Shown here: positions 34,357 through 41,680 of the stretch, piece after piece
Position numbering within the stretch: the first letter of the stretch is position 1
Layout of the letters: each line of letters opens with the position of its first letter
Translations under genes and position numbers: made by a program
The notes under the pieces: generated by a model
What the model saw: the letters and a program-made list of their open reading frames with translations, nothing else
Database searches by the model: none
What the model was told of the DNA's origin: nothing
NCBI GenBank assembly: GCA_023251455.1
Contig: JAHEYT010000060.1
Location: 1-45,001 of the forward strand
DNA: 45,001 nucleotides
Direction: 5' to 3'
From: Bacteroidota bacterium
Lineage (GTDB): Bacteria > Bacteroidota > Bacteroidia > Bacteroidales > Prolixibacteraceae

Positions 34357-34764
34357 ATGGATTATTTAGTCATTGGTTCGAACGGTTTTGCACAAGTTGG
34401 CGATCCGGATTATTTCACCAAAGCGAAAATCGAACTTCGGATTTTATTTGAATTTCTCCAGACAAATTATCCAGTTCCTGACGAATTTGCTTCAAAGGCT
34501 TATTATTACATCAAAGCTTTCAATCATGATTTTGGTACTTACCATGAAGTTGTTGTCATTTTTGATGATCTCTATCTTTCCACTCTGGAGGATTCTGAAC
34601 TGGAATCAGACAATGAGATGTTTAATAAGTTCTGGGAGTGGTTCAACTCAGTAGAATCCGTTGATCTGGAGTCGGAAGATCTGACCGGACAAATACAACA
34701 AGCTTACCGGAAAACTTTGAACATTGAAAAAGGCGATCACCTGAAAGTTGTTCGGGTAGCCTGA
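34357..34764 (+). CDS. Hypothetical acidic protein (135 aa)
   Basis: Alpha/beta, acidic, no signal peptide or membrane helix. Contains YYIKAFNHDFGTYHEVVVIF and a Glu/Asp-rich stretch around 80-105, which would suit a DNA-mimic or inhibitor role, but this is only composition. The start is fixed by the 8-nt leader spacing. A terminator follows. Confidence 0.62.
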   Translation: MDYLVIGSNGFAQVGDPDYFTKAKIELRILFEFLQTNYPVPDEFASKAYYYIKAFNHDFGTYHEVVVIFDDLYLSTLEDSELESDNEMFNKFWEWFNSVESVDLESEDLTGQIQQAYRKTLNIEKGDHLKVVRVA

Positions 34765-34773
34765 ATTTCAAAG

Positions 34774-34795
34774 AAAGGGTGAAAAACCCTTTTTT
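34774..34795 (+). terminator. Intrinsic terminator
   Basis: Stem AAAGGGT / ACCCTTT with loop GAAAA, continuing into T residues. Confidence 0.88.
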
Positions 34796-34847
34796 ATTCG
34801 CTTCTCCATTGTTTCCAAGTTTAATATTTCTGTTTTATTAGTTTTTT

Positions 34848-35128
34848 ACTCTCACTCAATTTTGCTCCAAAGGTATTTACGCATCCCGGAAAAGTCAAGG
34901 GTGGCTTTTCCCTTCACACTTTCCATCAACGCCACATTTCATGCTTGGTCAAAAACCGAACGCCCTTTGACCATTTCGCGCTCAGGTAACGTCCGGTTTT
35001 GTGACATTCGCCCTTGACTAGAATCCGGTCTGCTCAATGGTTCCCGGCTCAAAATTAACCGGCGAGCCAGACGAGCTTTCAGCAAATGAAGGTTGCCAAA
35101 ATAAGTCCGCAGGGCAGCGGCATAATCA
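34848..35128 (+). promoter_or_regulatory. Structured leader, class 1, long form (copy 6)
   Basis: Outer stem GTCAAGGG / CCCTTGAC (34894-34901 and 35011-35018). The inner stem (from 34948 against 34990-35005) is kept apart from one A-C mismatch. GGCTC/GAGCC follows (35046-35050 and 35064-35068). The mini-stem here is CTTTCA/TGAAGG, different from copies 4 and 5 but still paired. The core ATAAGTCCGCAGGGCAGCGG is at 35101-35120, 8 nt before the radC-like ATG. Confidence 0.75.
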
Positions 35129-35575
35129 ATGAAAACATACAAGAAAAGCCTTCCGTTGATCACTTTGAAGAAAACAAAGACTGATTTTCCATGTGTGAAG
35201 ATTGTGACTTCAGCAGATGCAAATGAATTTATTCGCAATTTCTACTCCGATGACATTGGGATTTTTGAAAGTTTTTTCATCCTGTTGATGAATAGGAGCA
35301 ATAATACGATTGGATATGCCAAGATTTCGCAAGGCGGTATTGTAGGAACGGTTATCGATGCCACCATCATAGCCAAGTACTGCGTTGAAGCTTTGGCAAC
35401 TTCAGTTATACTTGCACATAATCATCCTTCAGGAGGACTTGTTCCCAGCCAGCAGGATAAAGACATTACCCGAAAAATAGCAGATACCCTGAAGATTTTT
35501 GACTGCACAACTCTTGACCACATCATACTTACCGAAGATTCCTTTTTCTCCTTTGCCGATGAAGGGATGATGTAA
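35129..35575 (+). CDS. RadC-like JAB/MPN domain protein
   Basis: 148 aa. The JAMM metal motif is complete: an upstream glutamate, HNHPSGGLVPSQQD (H-x-H-P-S-G...D), and an N-terminal IGYAKISQGGIVGTVID strand typical of RadC. It lacks the N-terminal helix-hairpin-helix domain of chromosomal RadC, as usual for mobile-element copies. Despite the name, a DNA-repair role is not established; antirestriction or transfer-related roles have been proposed for element-borne copies. The start is set by the leader core. Confidence 0.9.
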   Translation: MKTYKKSLPLITLKKTKTDFPCVKIVTSADANEFIRNFYSDDIGIFESFFILLMNRSNNTIGYAKISQGGIVGTVIDATIIAKYCVEALATSVILAHNHPSGGLVPSQQDKDITRKIADTLKIFDCTTLDHIILTEDSFFSFADEGMM

Positions 35576-35579
35576 AATG

Positions 35580-35600
35580 AGCCTCACGGGGCTTTTTTTT
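35580..35600 (+). terminator. Intrinsic terminator after radC-like gene
   Basis: AGCCTC pairs with GGGGCT through a very short loop, then eight T. Confidence 0.75.
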
Positions 35601-35622
35601 AATCATTTTAATTCACATCAAT

Positions 35623-36372
35623 ATGGAAAAGTTACTCAGTTTCTCAAATTACATGGATCAGCTGGCACGAAAATATGGGGTTAGTCATGTTTTCTCCGAT
35701 TTTCTGGAAATGACTGTTTGTGCCCTTTCATTGGGACAAATGGAAGACCGCTATTTTGAAATTATTAAAGGTTATGACAAGGATGAACTTATGGTTTTCT
35801 CTTCTGCATTGGCAGCTATTGTAATAGAGATGGAAAACGATGGTGAGGGACTGAAAGATGGCTTTGGCGACTTCTTTATGGAACACATCAGTTACGGCAA
35901 AGCCGGGCAGTTTTTTACCCCTGAACATATCTGTGAAATGATGGCATTAATTACCATCGGGGAAATCCGAGATGGTGAACGGATTGCCGATCCATGCTGC
36001 GGTTCAGGCAGAACGCTATTGGCAGCAGCCAGGATCAATAGAAATGCACGGTTTTACGGAGCTGATATCGACCGGACATGTGCCATGATGTGTTTGGTCA
36101 ATATGTGCCTGAACGGAATGTTTGGAGAAGTTGCCTGCATGGATATCCTGACCAACCAGTTTTTCTCTGGATGGCAGGTGAATCCACATCCTATAACCGG
36201 AGCACCATACATTGTTCCGATTTCTGAAAACCAGAGCTATATGGTGCTGCATCTTCCCAAACACAAAGAGGACCAACCAAAGATCAAACAACAAGTACTG
36301 CCAGTTTTCGATCCGGTTGAATTATCACCAATATCTAAACAGCCGATTCAGCAACTGTTGTTTGACTTTTAA
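35623..36372 (+). CDS. N-6 DNA methylase-like protein lacking the usual NPPY motif
   Basis: 249 aa related to HsdM/N6-adenine methyltransferases: GDFFMEHISYGKAGQFFTPEHICEMM (the target-adjacent FTP region) and SAM motif I ADPCCGSGRTLLAA near 123-136. After that only a short region remains, and the position expected for catalytic NPP(Y/F) reads VNPHPITGAPY. The protein is also half the usual length. It may bind SAM or DNA without methylating, or be a distinct family kept by conjugative elements, possibly to protect from host restriction. Preceded by a plain leader, not class 1. Confidence 0.75.
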   Translation: MEKLLSFSNYMDQLARKYGVSHVFSDFLEMTVCALSLGQMEDRYFEIIKGYDKDELMVFSSALAAIVIEMENDGEGLKDGFGDFFMEHISYGKAGQFFTPEHICEMMALITIGEIRDGERIADPCCGSGRTLLAAARINRNARFYGADIDRTCAMMCLVNMCLNGMFGEVACMDILTNQFFSGWQVNPHPITGAPYIVPISENQSYMVLHLPKHKEDQPKIKQQVLPVFDPVELSPISKQPIQQLLFDF

Positions 36373-36373
36373 T

Positions 36374-36392
36374 GCCCTTCGGGGCTTTTTTT
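36374..36392 (+). terminator. Intrinsic terminator
   Basis: GCCC-TTCG-GGGC stem-loop followed by seven T, immediately after the methylase-like gene. Confidence 0.88.
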
Positions 36393-36725
36393 ATCGTTTT
36401 TTGAAATTTCAGGAAATAAGCCCATTGTTTTTTTTGCTCGAAAAATCATCCTTTTAGGTATTGTCCATTAGGCACCAAAAGAAGAAATTGTGTTGATCAA
36501 ATCTTAAAATCAGTCAACTCTCAATAAAAAGTGTTAATTGTCTGAATATTAAGTGTTAAAAAATAAAAAATTGAAACTTGATTAATTAGCAATTTATTAT
36601 ATTTCATAATCAATTCATATTTGAATATCATTTTAGATAAATGTGACGTTTGGGAATTAAGTGACGGTATAAATAACTCACATTGTTCTTTTTAGGTTTG
36701 TTTTAATCAATTCTCTGGAAATTAT
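36393..36725. other. AT-rich upstream region of rteC
   Basis: No gene. Contains two copies of AGTGTTAA (around 36528 and 36550) and a TGTGACG/AGTGACG pair (around 36641 and 36660). Such short direct repeats upstream of rteC could be activator sites, since rteC of Bacteroides elements is activated by the RteB response regulator; no rteA/rteB is in the window. No strong hairpin seen. Confidence 0.35.
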
Positions 36726-37577
36726 ATGATACAACTTTCTGTAATTGAGAAACACGAGCAAATCATTACTGATTTGGTCTCAAAACTGGAAAAAATTGAC
36801 GCTCATTCTGATAAGATTTTGGAGCAACTTGAAATGTCAATAGTCTATTGTAAGCAAGCATTGAAACAAATGCGGGAAACAGTTATTCAGGACGGATTTC
36901 CAGATCAGGAGTGTGAGATTTACTTTTTTAAGAAACTGAAGCCTGAAATTTTCAGTAAGATGCTTTATTATTTGGAAGTCTATGACATTCAAAGTAAACT
37001 TCCTGTTGCTAAATGTCAGTGTCAAATTCAGTATTATCAGAAGAGAATAGATAGGATTAACGAATTTATGCAGGAGAATCAAACTGAATTACAATATTTT
37101 AAATGTGGTTTTTGCCATTTTGACAAATATTACTTTACACGTGATAGCTCAGAAATTCCAATCCCCAAGAGAAACGAATATTTTTTGATAGACGAAAAAT
37201 TCCATACTTGGCACGATCATACTTTTTCGGAGATCATTGCCAACCAAATGCTTATTGAATATATTCAAAAAGAACTTCGCATATTAGATGGAGCAAAGGG
37301 AGGCCAACAACCATATTTAAAATCCAAATCTAAATGGACCGGCAAAAAAATATTCTTGATAGAATTAGCATACGGAGTACATTTTACTCAAATGGTAAAC
37401 GATGGCAATTCTGAAATAAAAGATATCATTGAAGGTTTTGAACAGATGTTTAATATCGAATTAAAGGAGTTTTACAGATCCTTTGTCGAAATTAAGCGAA
37501 GGAAGATTGATCGCACAAAGTTTTTGGATTTAATGAAAAGTAAGCTCGAAAACAAAATATACGAGTCTGATCTATAA
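36726..37577 (+). CDS. rteC: RteC-family excision regulator
   Basis: 283 aa with the RteC profile: coiled N-terminus, FFKKLKPEIFSKMLYYLEVYDIQSKLP, then YFTRDSS, IPKRNEYFLIDEKFHTWHDH, IANQMLIEYIQKEL, and KSKSKWTGKKIFLIELAYGVHFTQMVNDGN, ending in EFYRSFVEIKRRKIDRTKFLDLM. In CTnDOT, RteC activates the excision genes and so starts transfer. It stands alone, upstream of the excisionase-like HTH gene, the expected order. Confident family call. Confidence 0.92.
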   Translation: MIQLSVIEKHEQIITDLVSKLEKIDAHSDKILEQLEMSIVYCKQALKQMRETVIQDGFPDQECEIYFFKKLKPEIFSKMLYYLEVYDIQSKLPVAKCQCQIQYYQKRIDRINEFMQENQTELQYFKCGFCHFDKYYFTRDSSEIPIPKRNEYFLIDEKFHTWHDHTFSEIIANQMLIEYIQKELRILDGAKGGQQPYLKSKSKWTGKKIFLIELAYGVHFTQMVNDGNSEIKDIIEGFEQMFNIELKEFYRSFVEIKRRKIDRTKFLDLMKSKLENKIYESDL

Positions 37578-37804
37578 TAATCACCATAAATAAGGATTCG
37601 GATTAGATGCCAGATCATCTGAGTATCACAAACATTTTGATATTTTATCCCTGATTTCCAGAGCAAGAATCATTTTTATTTTTCGACAATAATTGTGTTG
37701 AGACAAATCAACATAGATTGTTTCAATTGCGATTAATTTGACTTGAATATTAAACAAAACCATTTCCAACTGCAATCAAAGATGGTCAAATAAGATTATC
37801 AATT

Positions 37805-37854
37805 CATAATTTGTTTAACTATATAAAACACCCAACTTGGGGACACCTTGGTAA
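37805..37854 (+). repeat. 50-bp repeated promoter/operator element, copy 1
   Basis: Nearly identical to 40791-40841. It holds TTTAAC-TATATAAAACACC and the palindrome CCCAACTTGGG followed by GACACCTTGG. It precedes the HTH gene by 64 nt; the second copy precedes the transfer operon. A common promoter or regulator site is likely. The rest of 37578-37804 is AT-rich without recognised features. Confidence 0.65.
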
Positions 37855-37918
37855 AAAAGTATTTCTGAAATATTGATTTTTGGATGAATTCAAATTGTAT
37901 CATTCAAAGATAAATGTT

Positions 37919-38215
37919 ATGCCTTCAGAAATTGTAACAACAGATGATCTCCGGGAATTCAAGATCGAATTGCTCGTCGAGATAAGAAGGATGTTAAAGG
38001 AACATCGTGGTCAACCAGATCGAAAATGGTTGAAATCCCAAGAGATAATAAAAATGCTGGGCATCTCCCCTGGAACACTTCAAAATTTTCGGATAAACGG
38101 AACAATCCCTTTTACCAAAATTGGGGGAACGATATTCTATGATTACGAGGATATCCGAAAAACGCTTGAATCAAAAAATGAAAAAAAACTATTCGGTTTT
38201 GAAGCCAGGCGATGA
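37919..38215 (+). CDS. Excisionase-like helix-turn-helix protein
   Basis: 98 aa from MPSEIVTTDDLREFKIELL; an ATG at 37880 is in frame and would add 13 residues. The C-terminal MerR-like HTH_17 domain, RKWLKSQEIIKMLGISPGTL then INGTIPFTKIGGTIFYDYEDI, is typical of the Xis-type proteins of Bacteroidota conjugative elements. It overlaps the replication gene by 4 nt. Likely roles are excision control or regulation of the replication operon. The 50-bp repeated element lies upstream. Confidence 0.82.
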   Translation: MPSEIVTTDDLREFKIELLVEIRRMLKEHRGQPDRKWLKSQEIIKMLGISPGTLQNFRINGTIPFTKIGGTIFYDYEDIRKTLESKNEKKLFGFEARR

Positions 38216-39210
38216 ATTATATCAGACACCTGAATGGATTTTTTGCACGGCTGGCTGAAGACAAGCGCATGTCATCTTATCACATCAGCCTGTATTTTGC
38301 CCTGTTTCAGCAGTGGAATGCAGACCGGTTTGGGGAACAGTTTGTCATTACCCGGACAGAAACAATGTATATGTCCCGGTTAGGTTCAGTTAATACTTAC
38401 GCCCGATGTATGAAGGAACTCTCCCTGTGGGGTTATATCCAATACATCCCTTCATCCAATATACATTCAGGCAGCCGTGTCTCCTGTATCAGATTTGATA
38501 CTGCAAGTGATACCGCAAGCAGTACAGGAACAGATACCGGTATTGAAAATGATACCGCTGGTGATACAGGAACTGATACCGGAAGGAATACCGGTACATC
38601 CTGCAATCTCATAAATGATACAGCAACCGATATTGCAAGGAATACCGGTATTAAAAATGATACTGCTGGAGATACCGGAACTGATACAGCAAGTGATACC
38701 GGTATTTCCAGCGATCTCAAAAGTGATACAGGAAGAAATACCGCTGGCGACAAAATTGGTGGTGCCGGTATCAAAAATGATACTGCTAGTGATACAGCAA
38801 CTGATACACCTTTTATAAACAGTTTAAACAAAAACAAACAAGAAGAAGAGTCAGTCAGAAGAAATCAAAAATTTGATATTGATGAAAACGCAAAAAAACA
38901 AAAACGATTCCGAACGACAAATTCCGAAAATCTTTCGGATGAGAAATCTCAGGTTCCGGATTTATCCGAAACCGAACATTTTTTTGAACAGAACCAGTTT
39001 CCGCGCAGCGAGGCGCAGAAGTTTTACGCCCACTACCAGTCATCAGGCTGGAAGACCGGGGATCAGATGAAAATACTTTCCTGGCAGGCCGTTGCCCGGA
39101 AATGGATGAACAACACCCAAAGTTTTAAACCAGATGAACGAGAACCCAATCAAGTCGGGACCAGCAAACTTAGCGTCACCGTCAACAAAGATTATTCTGA
39201 ACCCTTATGA
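38212..39210 (+). CDS. Replication initiator-like protein with Thr/Asp-rich repeat region
   Basis: 332 aa in three parts. Residues 1-97 form a winged-helix domain (YHISLYFALFQQWNADRF, TRTETMYMSRLGS, YARCMKELSLWGYIQYIPSS). Residues about 98-205 are low-complexity repeats such as DTASDT, DTGTDTG and NDTAGDTG, encoded by ~54-bp DNA repeats. The C-terminal domain (LSETEHFFEQNQFPRSEAQKFYAHYQSSGW, then LSWQAVARKWMNN) resembles DnaT/DnaD-type helicase-loading domains. It overlaps the DnaC-like gene by 77 nt. The order HTH, internal DNA repeats, loader-interaction domain, then loader gene parallels phage lambda O-P, where the origin lies inside the O gene. Confidence 0.75.
   Translation: MNYIRHLNGFFARLAEDKRMSSYHISLYFALFQQWNADRFGEQFVITRTETMYMSRLGSVNTYARCMKELSLWGYIQYIPSSNIHSGSRVSCIRFDTASDTASSTGTDTGIENDTAGDTGTDTGRNTGTSCNLINDTATDIARNTGIKNDTAGDTGTDTASDTGISSDLKSDTGRNTAGDKIGGAGIKNDTASDTATDTPFINSLNKNKQEEESVRRNQKFDIDENAKKQKRFRTTNSENLSDEKSQVPDLSETEHFFEQNQFPRSEAQKFYAHYQSSGWKTGDQMKILSWQAVARKWMNNTQSFKPDEREPNQVGTSKLSVTVNKDYSEPL
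38499..38815 (+). repeat. Iteron-like repeats inside the replication gene
   Basis: A degenerate ~54-bp unit contains the palindromic motif (G/A)ATACCGGTATT. Motif copies start at 38533, 38586, 38641, 38695 and, more diverged, 38762: spacings 53, 55, 54 and 67. Between them are many GATACAG/GATACCG/GATACTG heptamers. It encodes the Thr/Asp repeats. It may be a replication origin or simply a repeat-expanded coding linker. Confidence 0.7.
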
Positions 39211-39862
39211 ACAGATCGCCGATTATCGCGGCGGAGTGTTTAATTTCAGCTTCCCGGCCAGCCTGCAATGGATGGACGAGCGGGGCAAGATCCTGTTCGG
39301 GAACCATTTTTCACTGGTCGAATCCGACTTCGAGCTGATTTACAAACTGCTGGTTTATGCCATTGGGGATCAGGAAAATGCTGCAAATCATGGGATCAGC
39401 CTGAGAAAAGGAATTCTCCTGACAGGCCCTATCGGATGCGGTAAAACCTCCCTGATGCAGTTGGTCAGCTACTTTTTTCCAAGAGAAACCCAATACATGG
39501 TCAAACCGACCCGGGAGATCAGTTTTGAGTTTGAGAAAGATGGATTTACAGTGATCAACCATTACAGCAAAGGTTCATTTATCAGGTATGCCAATATGCC
39601 ATTCATACCTAAGGTTTATTGTTTCGATGATTTGGGATTGGAACAAACCCCGAAATATTTCGGCAACGAATGCAATGTGATGGCCGAAATCCTGCTGAAC
39701 CGCTATGATCTGTTTGTCTCCAAACGAATGATGACCCACATTACCACCAACCTTTCAGCTTCAGAACTGGAAGGGATTTATGGCAATCGCATCCGTAGCC
39801 GGATGCGCGAAATGTTTAACCTGGTTGCTTTTGACAGGGACACCAAGGACAAAAGGACTTAG
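39134..39862 (+). CDS. DnaC-like helicase-loader ATPase
   Basis: 242 aa AAA+ ATPase: Walker A GPIGCGKTS near residues 97-105, Walker B VYCFDDLG near 161-168, then MMTHITTNLSASELEGIYGNRIRSRMREMF with sensor 1 (TTN) and the arginine-finger region GNRIRSRM typical of DnaC/IstB-type loaders. It probably loads the replicative helicase at the element's origin with the upstream initiator. Its start lies 77 nt inside the initiator gene; a later start would cut into conserved sequence only slightly, so the exact start is uncertain. Confidence 0.8.
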   Translation: MNENPIKSGPANLASPSTKIILNPYEQIADYRGGVFNFSFPASLQWMDERGKILFGNHFSLVESDFELIYKLLVYAIGDQENAANHGISLRKGILLTGPIGCGKTSLMQLVSYFFPRETQYMVKPTREISFEFEKDGFTVINHYSKGSFIRYANMPFIPKVYCFDDLGLEQTPKYFGNECNVMAEILLNRYDLFVSKRMMTHITTNLSASELEGIYGNRIRSRMREMFNLVAFDRDTKDKRT

Positions 39863-39917
39863 GATAAACCCGAAATCAGGTATTAGCCGATGTTTGGTTA
39901 GATGGTTCTGCGGCCTA

Positions 39918-39946
39918 TTCGCGCTTTGGCTCTGCCAGTGCGCGAA
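39918..39946. repeat. Nested inverted repeat, candidate oriT/origin element
   Basis: TTCGCGC-TTT-GGC-TCT-GCC-AGT-GCGCGAA: a 7-bp outer stem, symmetrical 3-nt interior loop and a 3-bp inner stem with a 3-nt loop. No T-run, so not a terminator. Confidence 0.5.
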
Positions 39947-39991
39947 CAAGCCTCGATTCAGATGGAAGAGTGATCCAAGCTGGTTTAAAGC

Positions 39992-40021
39992 TCAATTCCT
40001 GGCATTTCATGCCTGAATTGA
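39992..40021. repeat. Second nested inverted repeat
   Basis: Outer TCAATTC / GAATTGA and inner GGCA / TGCC with a TTTCA loop, 46 nt after the first nested repeat. Same nested design, no T-run at its end. Confidence 0.5.
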
Positions 40022-40790
40022 CTTTCACCGGACTTGGCCACACTTCCCGTTTTTTTTTAAGTTTTTAGTCTGTTTTAAGTTTGAAAAAATGTAACGTGGT
40101 TATTCCTTCACACCCCAGTTCATCCGGCACATTCGCTTCACTCACTTTTTCGCTCCCTAATCCCGTTCGTGCCTCACCGGAACCGGTCGCTCAGTCCGCT
40201 CGTTCAGCTCATAAGCCGGATTGACCCCACGGCAAGAGTGGTTCCTTTCCTTGCATTCCACGATTTCCTGCCCCAATTCCATTTCGCCTGCTCCGGCCTT
40301 TCCCAACGCACGATCCACACAAAAAAGGCCGGAAACAAGCTTCATTTCATTCCATTTAATCGCTTCATTTCAGCGCAGTAACCACACATGCCTTTTGCCC
40401 ACACGCTTTTGTCAGGTTACAGCGATTGTTTTTAAAGCTTATACCCATACGCCAAGCCAAAAAAGAAATTCAAATTTAGCCGGTCTCCCCGCCAGTCCTA
40501 CGCACCGTAAAACTGCAAGGCCAGAGCGAGTGTTCCGGTTTTTTTATCCATTTTCGATTGATTTCAAGGAACATTTTAAAAAGTTAACCGGAACAGCCTT
40601 GCATTTTTGCCACGACCGGCAATACGATGGACTTTCTTTTTCTTTTTTGTCGTTTTTTCTTCCTCTTTTTGAAAATAATTTGGCTTGTGCAAAATCAATC
40701 AAATGGAGCTAAATTCAATTAATTCGAATAGTCTGTTGAACAAAGCCATCACCATATCACATCAAAATCGATTAAATAAAATGATCAGAA

Positions 40791-40841
40791 CATAATTTAT
40801 TTAACCATATAAAACACCCAACTTGGGGACACCTTGGGTAA
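40791..40841 (+). repeat. 50-bp repeated promoter/operator element, copy 2
   Basis: Matches 37805-37854 with only a few differences: CATAATTT-TTTAAC-ATATAAAACACC then CCCAACTTGGGGACACCTTGG. It lies 123 nt before the first gene of the transfer operon and probably contains its promoter. Confidence 0.65.
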
Positions 40842-40895
40842 TTTATATTTTTCGATCCTTCAATTTTGCGGTGCCCGGTTTCGGAAAAGTAATCC

Positions 40896-40914
40896 ATGAT
40901 CATTATCTGATCAT
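40896..40914 (+). promoter_or_regulatory. Palindrome upstream of the transfer operon
   Basis: ATGATCA-TTATC-TGATCAT: perfect 7-bp arms, 50 nt before the first tra gene ATG. A candidate operator or leader hairpin. Confidence 0.4.
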
Positions 40915-40964
40915 GATCCGATCAGGGAAGAATAACCAGTATTCACCTTTAAAATTGAAGCCTT

Positions 40965-41327
40965 ATGTTTGGATTGGACACCATCACCTGGACCAAATTT
41001 ACCACCATGCTTTTTCTGCTTTGCAGCGTCTATTACGCCGCAGTTTTCATCCGGGCCTGGCTCAGTCGCTCAGGCCGGACATCCGGCAACCTGTTCGAGA
41101 ATGCCGATGAAACAGACATCCACCCTGAAAGAATGCTTCCCATTTTGGTTTCATCCTCCGATTATCCCGGAGAACTGATCCCTTTTAATCACATCGAACC
41201 TGTTGACCTGAAAGTGGATTTTTATCGCGATAATGGTATTGATGAAGGCTATAACGTCGAACAATTCTACGAAGACCATCTTTCCCACAATCCGGAAATC
41301 CTGGAGAACATCCAGTTTCAGTCATAA
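40965..41327 (+). CDS. Conserved small membrane-anchored transfer-region protein
   Basis: 120 aa. One N-terminal transmembrane helix (about 8-32, WTKFTTMLFLLCSVYYAAVFI), then a soluble domain of about 85 residues (PERMLPILVSSSDYPGELIPFNHIEPVDL). First gene of the tra operon, 38 nt before traE. I do not recognise a named family. Position suggests an envelope component or regulator of the transfer apparatus. Confidence 0.62.
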   Translation: MFGLDTITWTKFTTMLFLLCSVYYAAVFIRAWLSRSGRTSGNLFENADETDIHPERMLPILVSSSDYPGELIPFNHIEPVDLKVDFYRDNGIDEGYNVEQFYEDHLSHNPEILENIQFQS

Positions 41328-41365
41328 TTTATCCTAGTTATTCATTCTTAAAAACTCAAAGTTTC

Positions 41366-41680
41366 ATGAAAACAAAAGTTCAGTGTTTTTTCAAACGGGC
41401 AGAAGCCCTTGTTGCACTCCTTATCCTCAGTCTATACCATGCCATGGCCCAGTCAGCCGCAGGTATTGATCAGGCCACAGCCGAAGTAAGTTCCTACATT
41501 GACCCGATCTCCAACCTGATTATTGCCATTGGAGCAGTGGTCGGGTTGATTGGAGGAGTCCGTGTGTATATCAAATGGCAGAGCGGAGATCAGGATACTC
41601 AGAAATCCATCATGGGCTGGTTTGGCGCTTGTCTGTTCCTGATTCTGGTGGGTGTGGTAATCAAAGCATTCTTTGTCTGA
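41366..41680 (+). CDS. traE: Conjugative transposon protein TraE (DUF4134)
   Basis: 104 aa. An N-terminal signal or transmembrane segment (LVALLILSLYHAMAQSA) is followed by AGIDQATAEVSSYIDPISNLIIAIGAVVGLIGGVRVYIKWQSGDQDTQKSIMGWFGACLFLILVGVVIKAFF, two further membrane helices: the DUF4134 pattern. It resembles VirB2-like pilin-type subunits in size and topology. The stop TGA overlaps the next ATG (TGATG). Confidence 0.9.
   Translation: MKTKVQCFFKRAEALVALLILSLYHAMAQSAAGIDQATAEVSSYIDPISNLIIAIGAVVGLIGGVRVYIKWQSGDQDTQKSIMGWFGACLFLILVGVVIKAFFV

Larger units (their letters stand above)
39863..40964. other. 1.1-kb non-coding region between replication and transfer operons (possible oriT or origin)
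   Basis: No convincing gene; open frames here lack protein-like composition and leaders. Notable structures: a nested hairpin at 39918-39946 (TTCGCGC/GCGCGAA outside, GGC/GCC inside); a second at 39992-40021 (TCAATTC/GAATTGA outside, GGCA/TGCC inside); a CCGGAACCGG palindrome near 40178; a 50-bp element at 40791; and ATGATCA-TTATC-TGATCAT at 40896-40914. Position and structure would suit an oriT or replication origin; no relaxase gene is in the window to support it. Confidence 0.45.

Noticed and set aside
33477..35128. Integron attC sites
   Set aside because: The repeats lie a fixed 8 nt before start codons and lack the GTTRRRY/RYYYAAC core sites; no integron integrase is present.
38499..38815. 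CRISPR array
   Set aside because: The ~54-bp periodic motif is in frame within a protein-coding gene, the repeats are degenerate, and there are no unique spacers of constant length or cas genes.
38433..38837. Minus-strand open frame (134 aa) opposite the replication gene repeats
   Set aside because: It is the reverse reading of the Thr/Asp repeat codons, producing Val/Ser/Pro repeats; no independent support.
40221..40712. Open frame of 163 aa in the gap before the tra operon
   Set aside because: Composition is low-complexity (His, Phe, Ser), there is no leader or homology, several overlapping frames are equally open, and it is more consistent with non-coding DNA.
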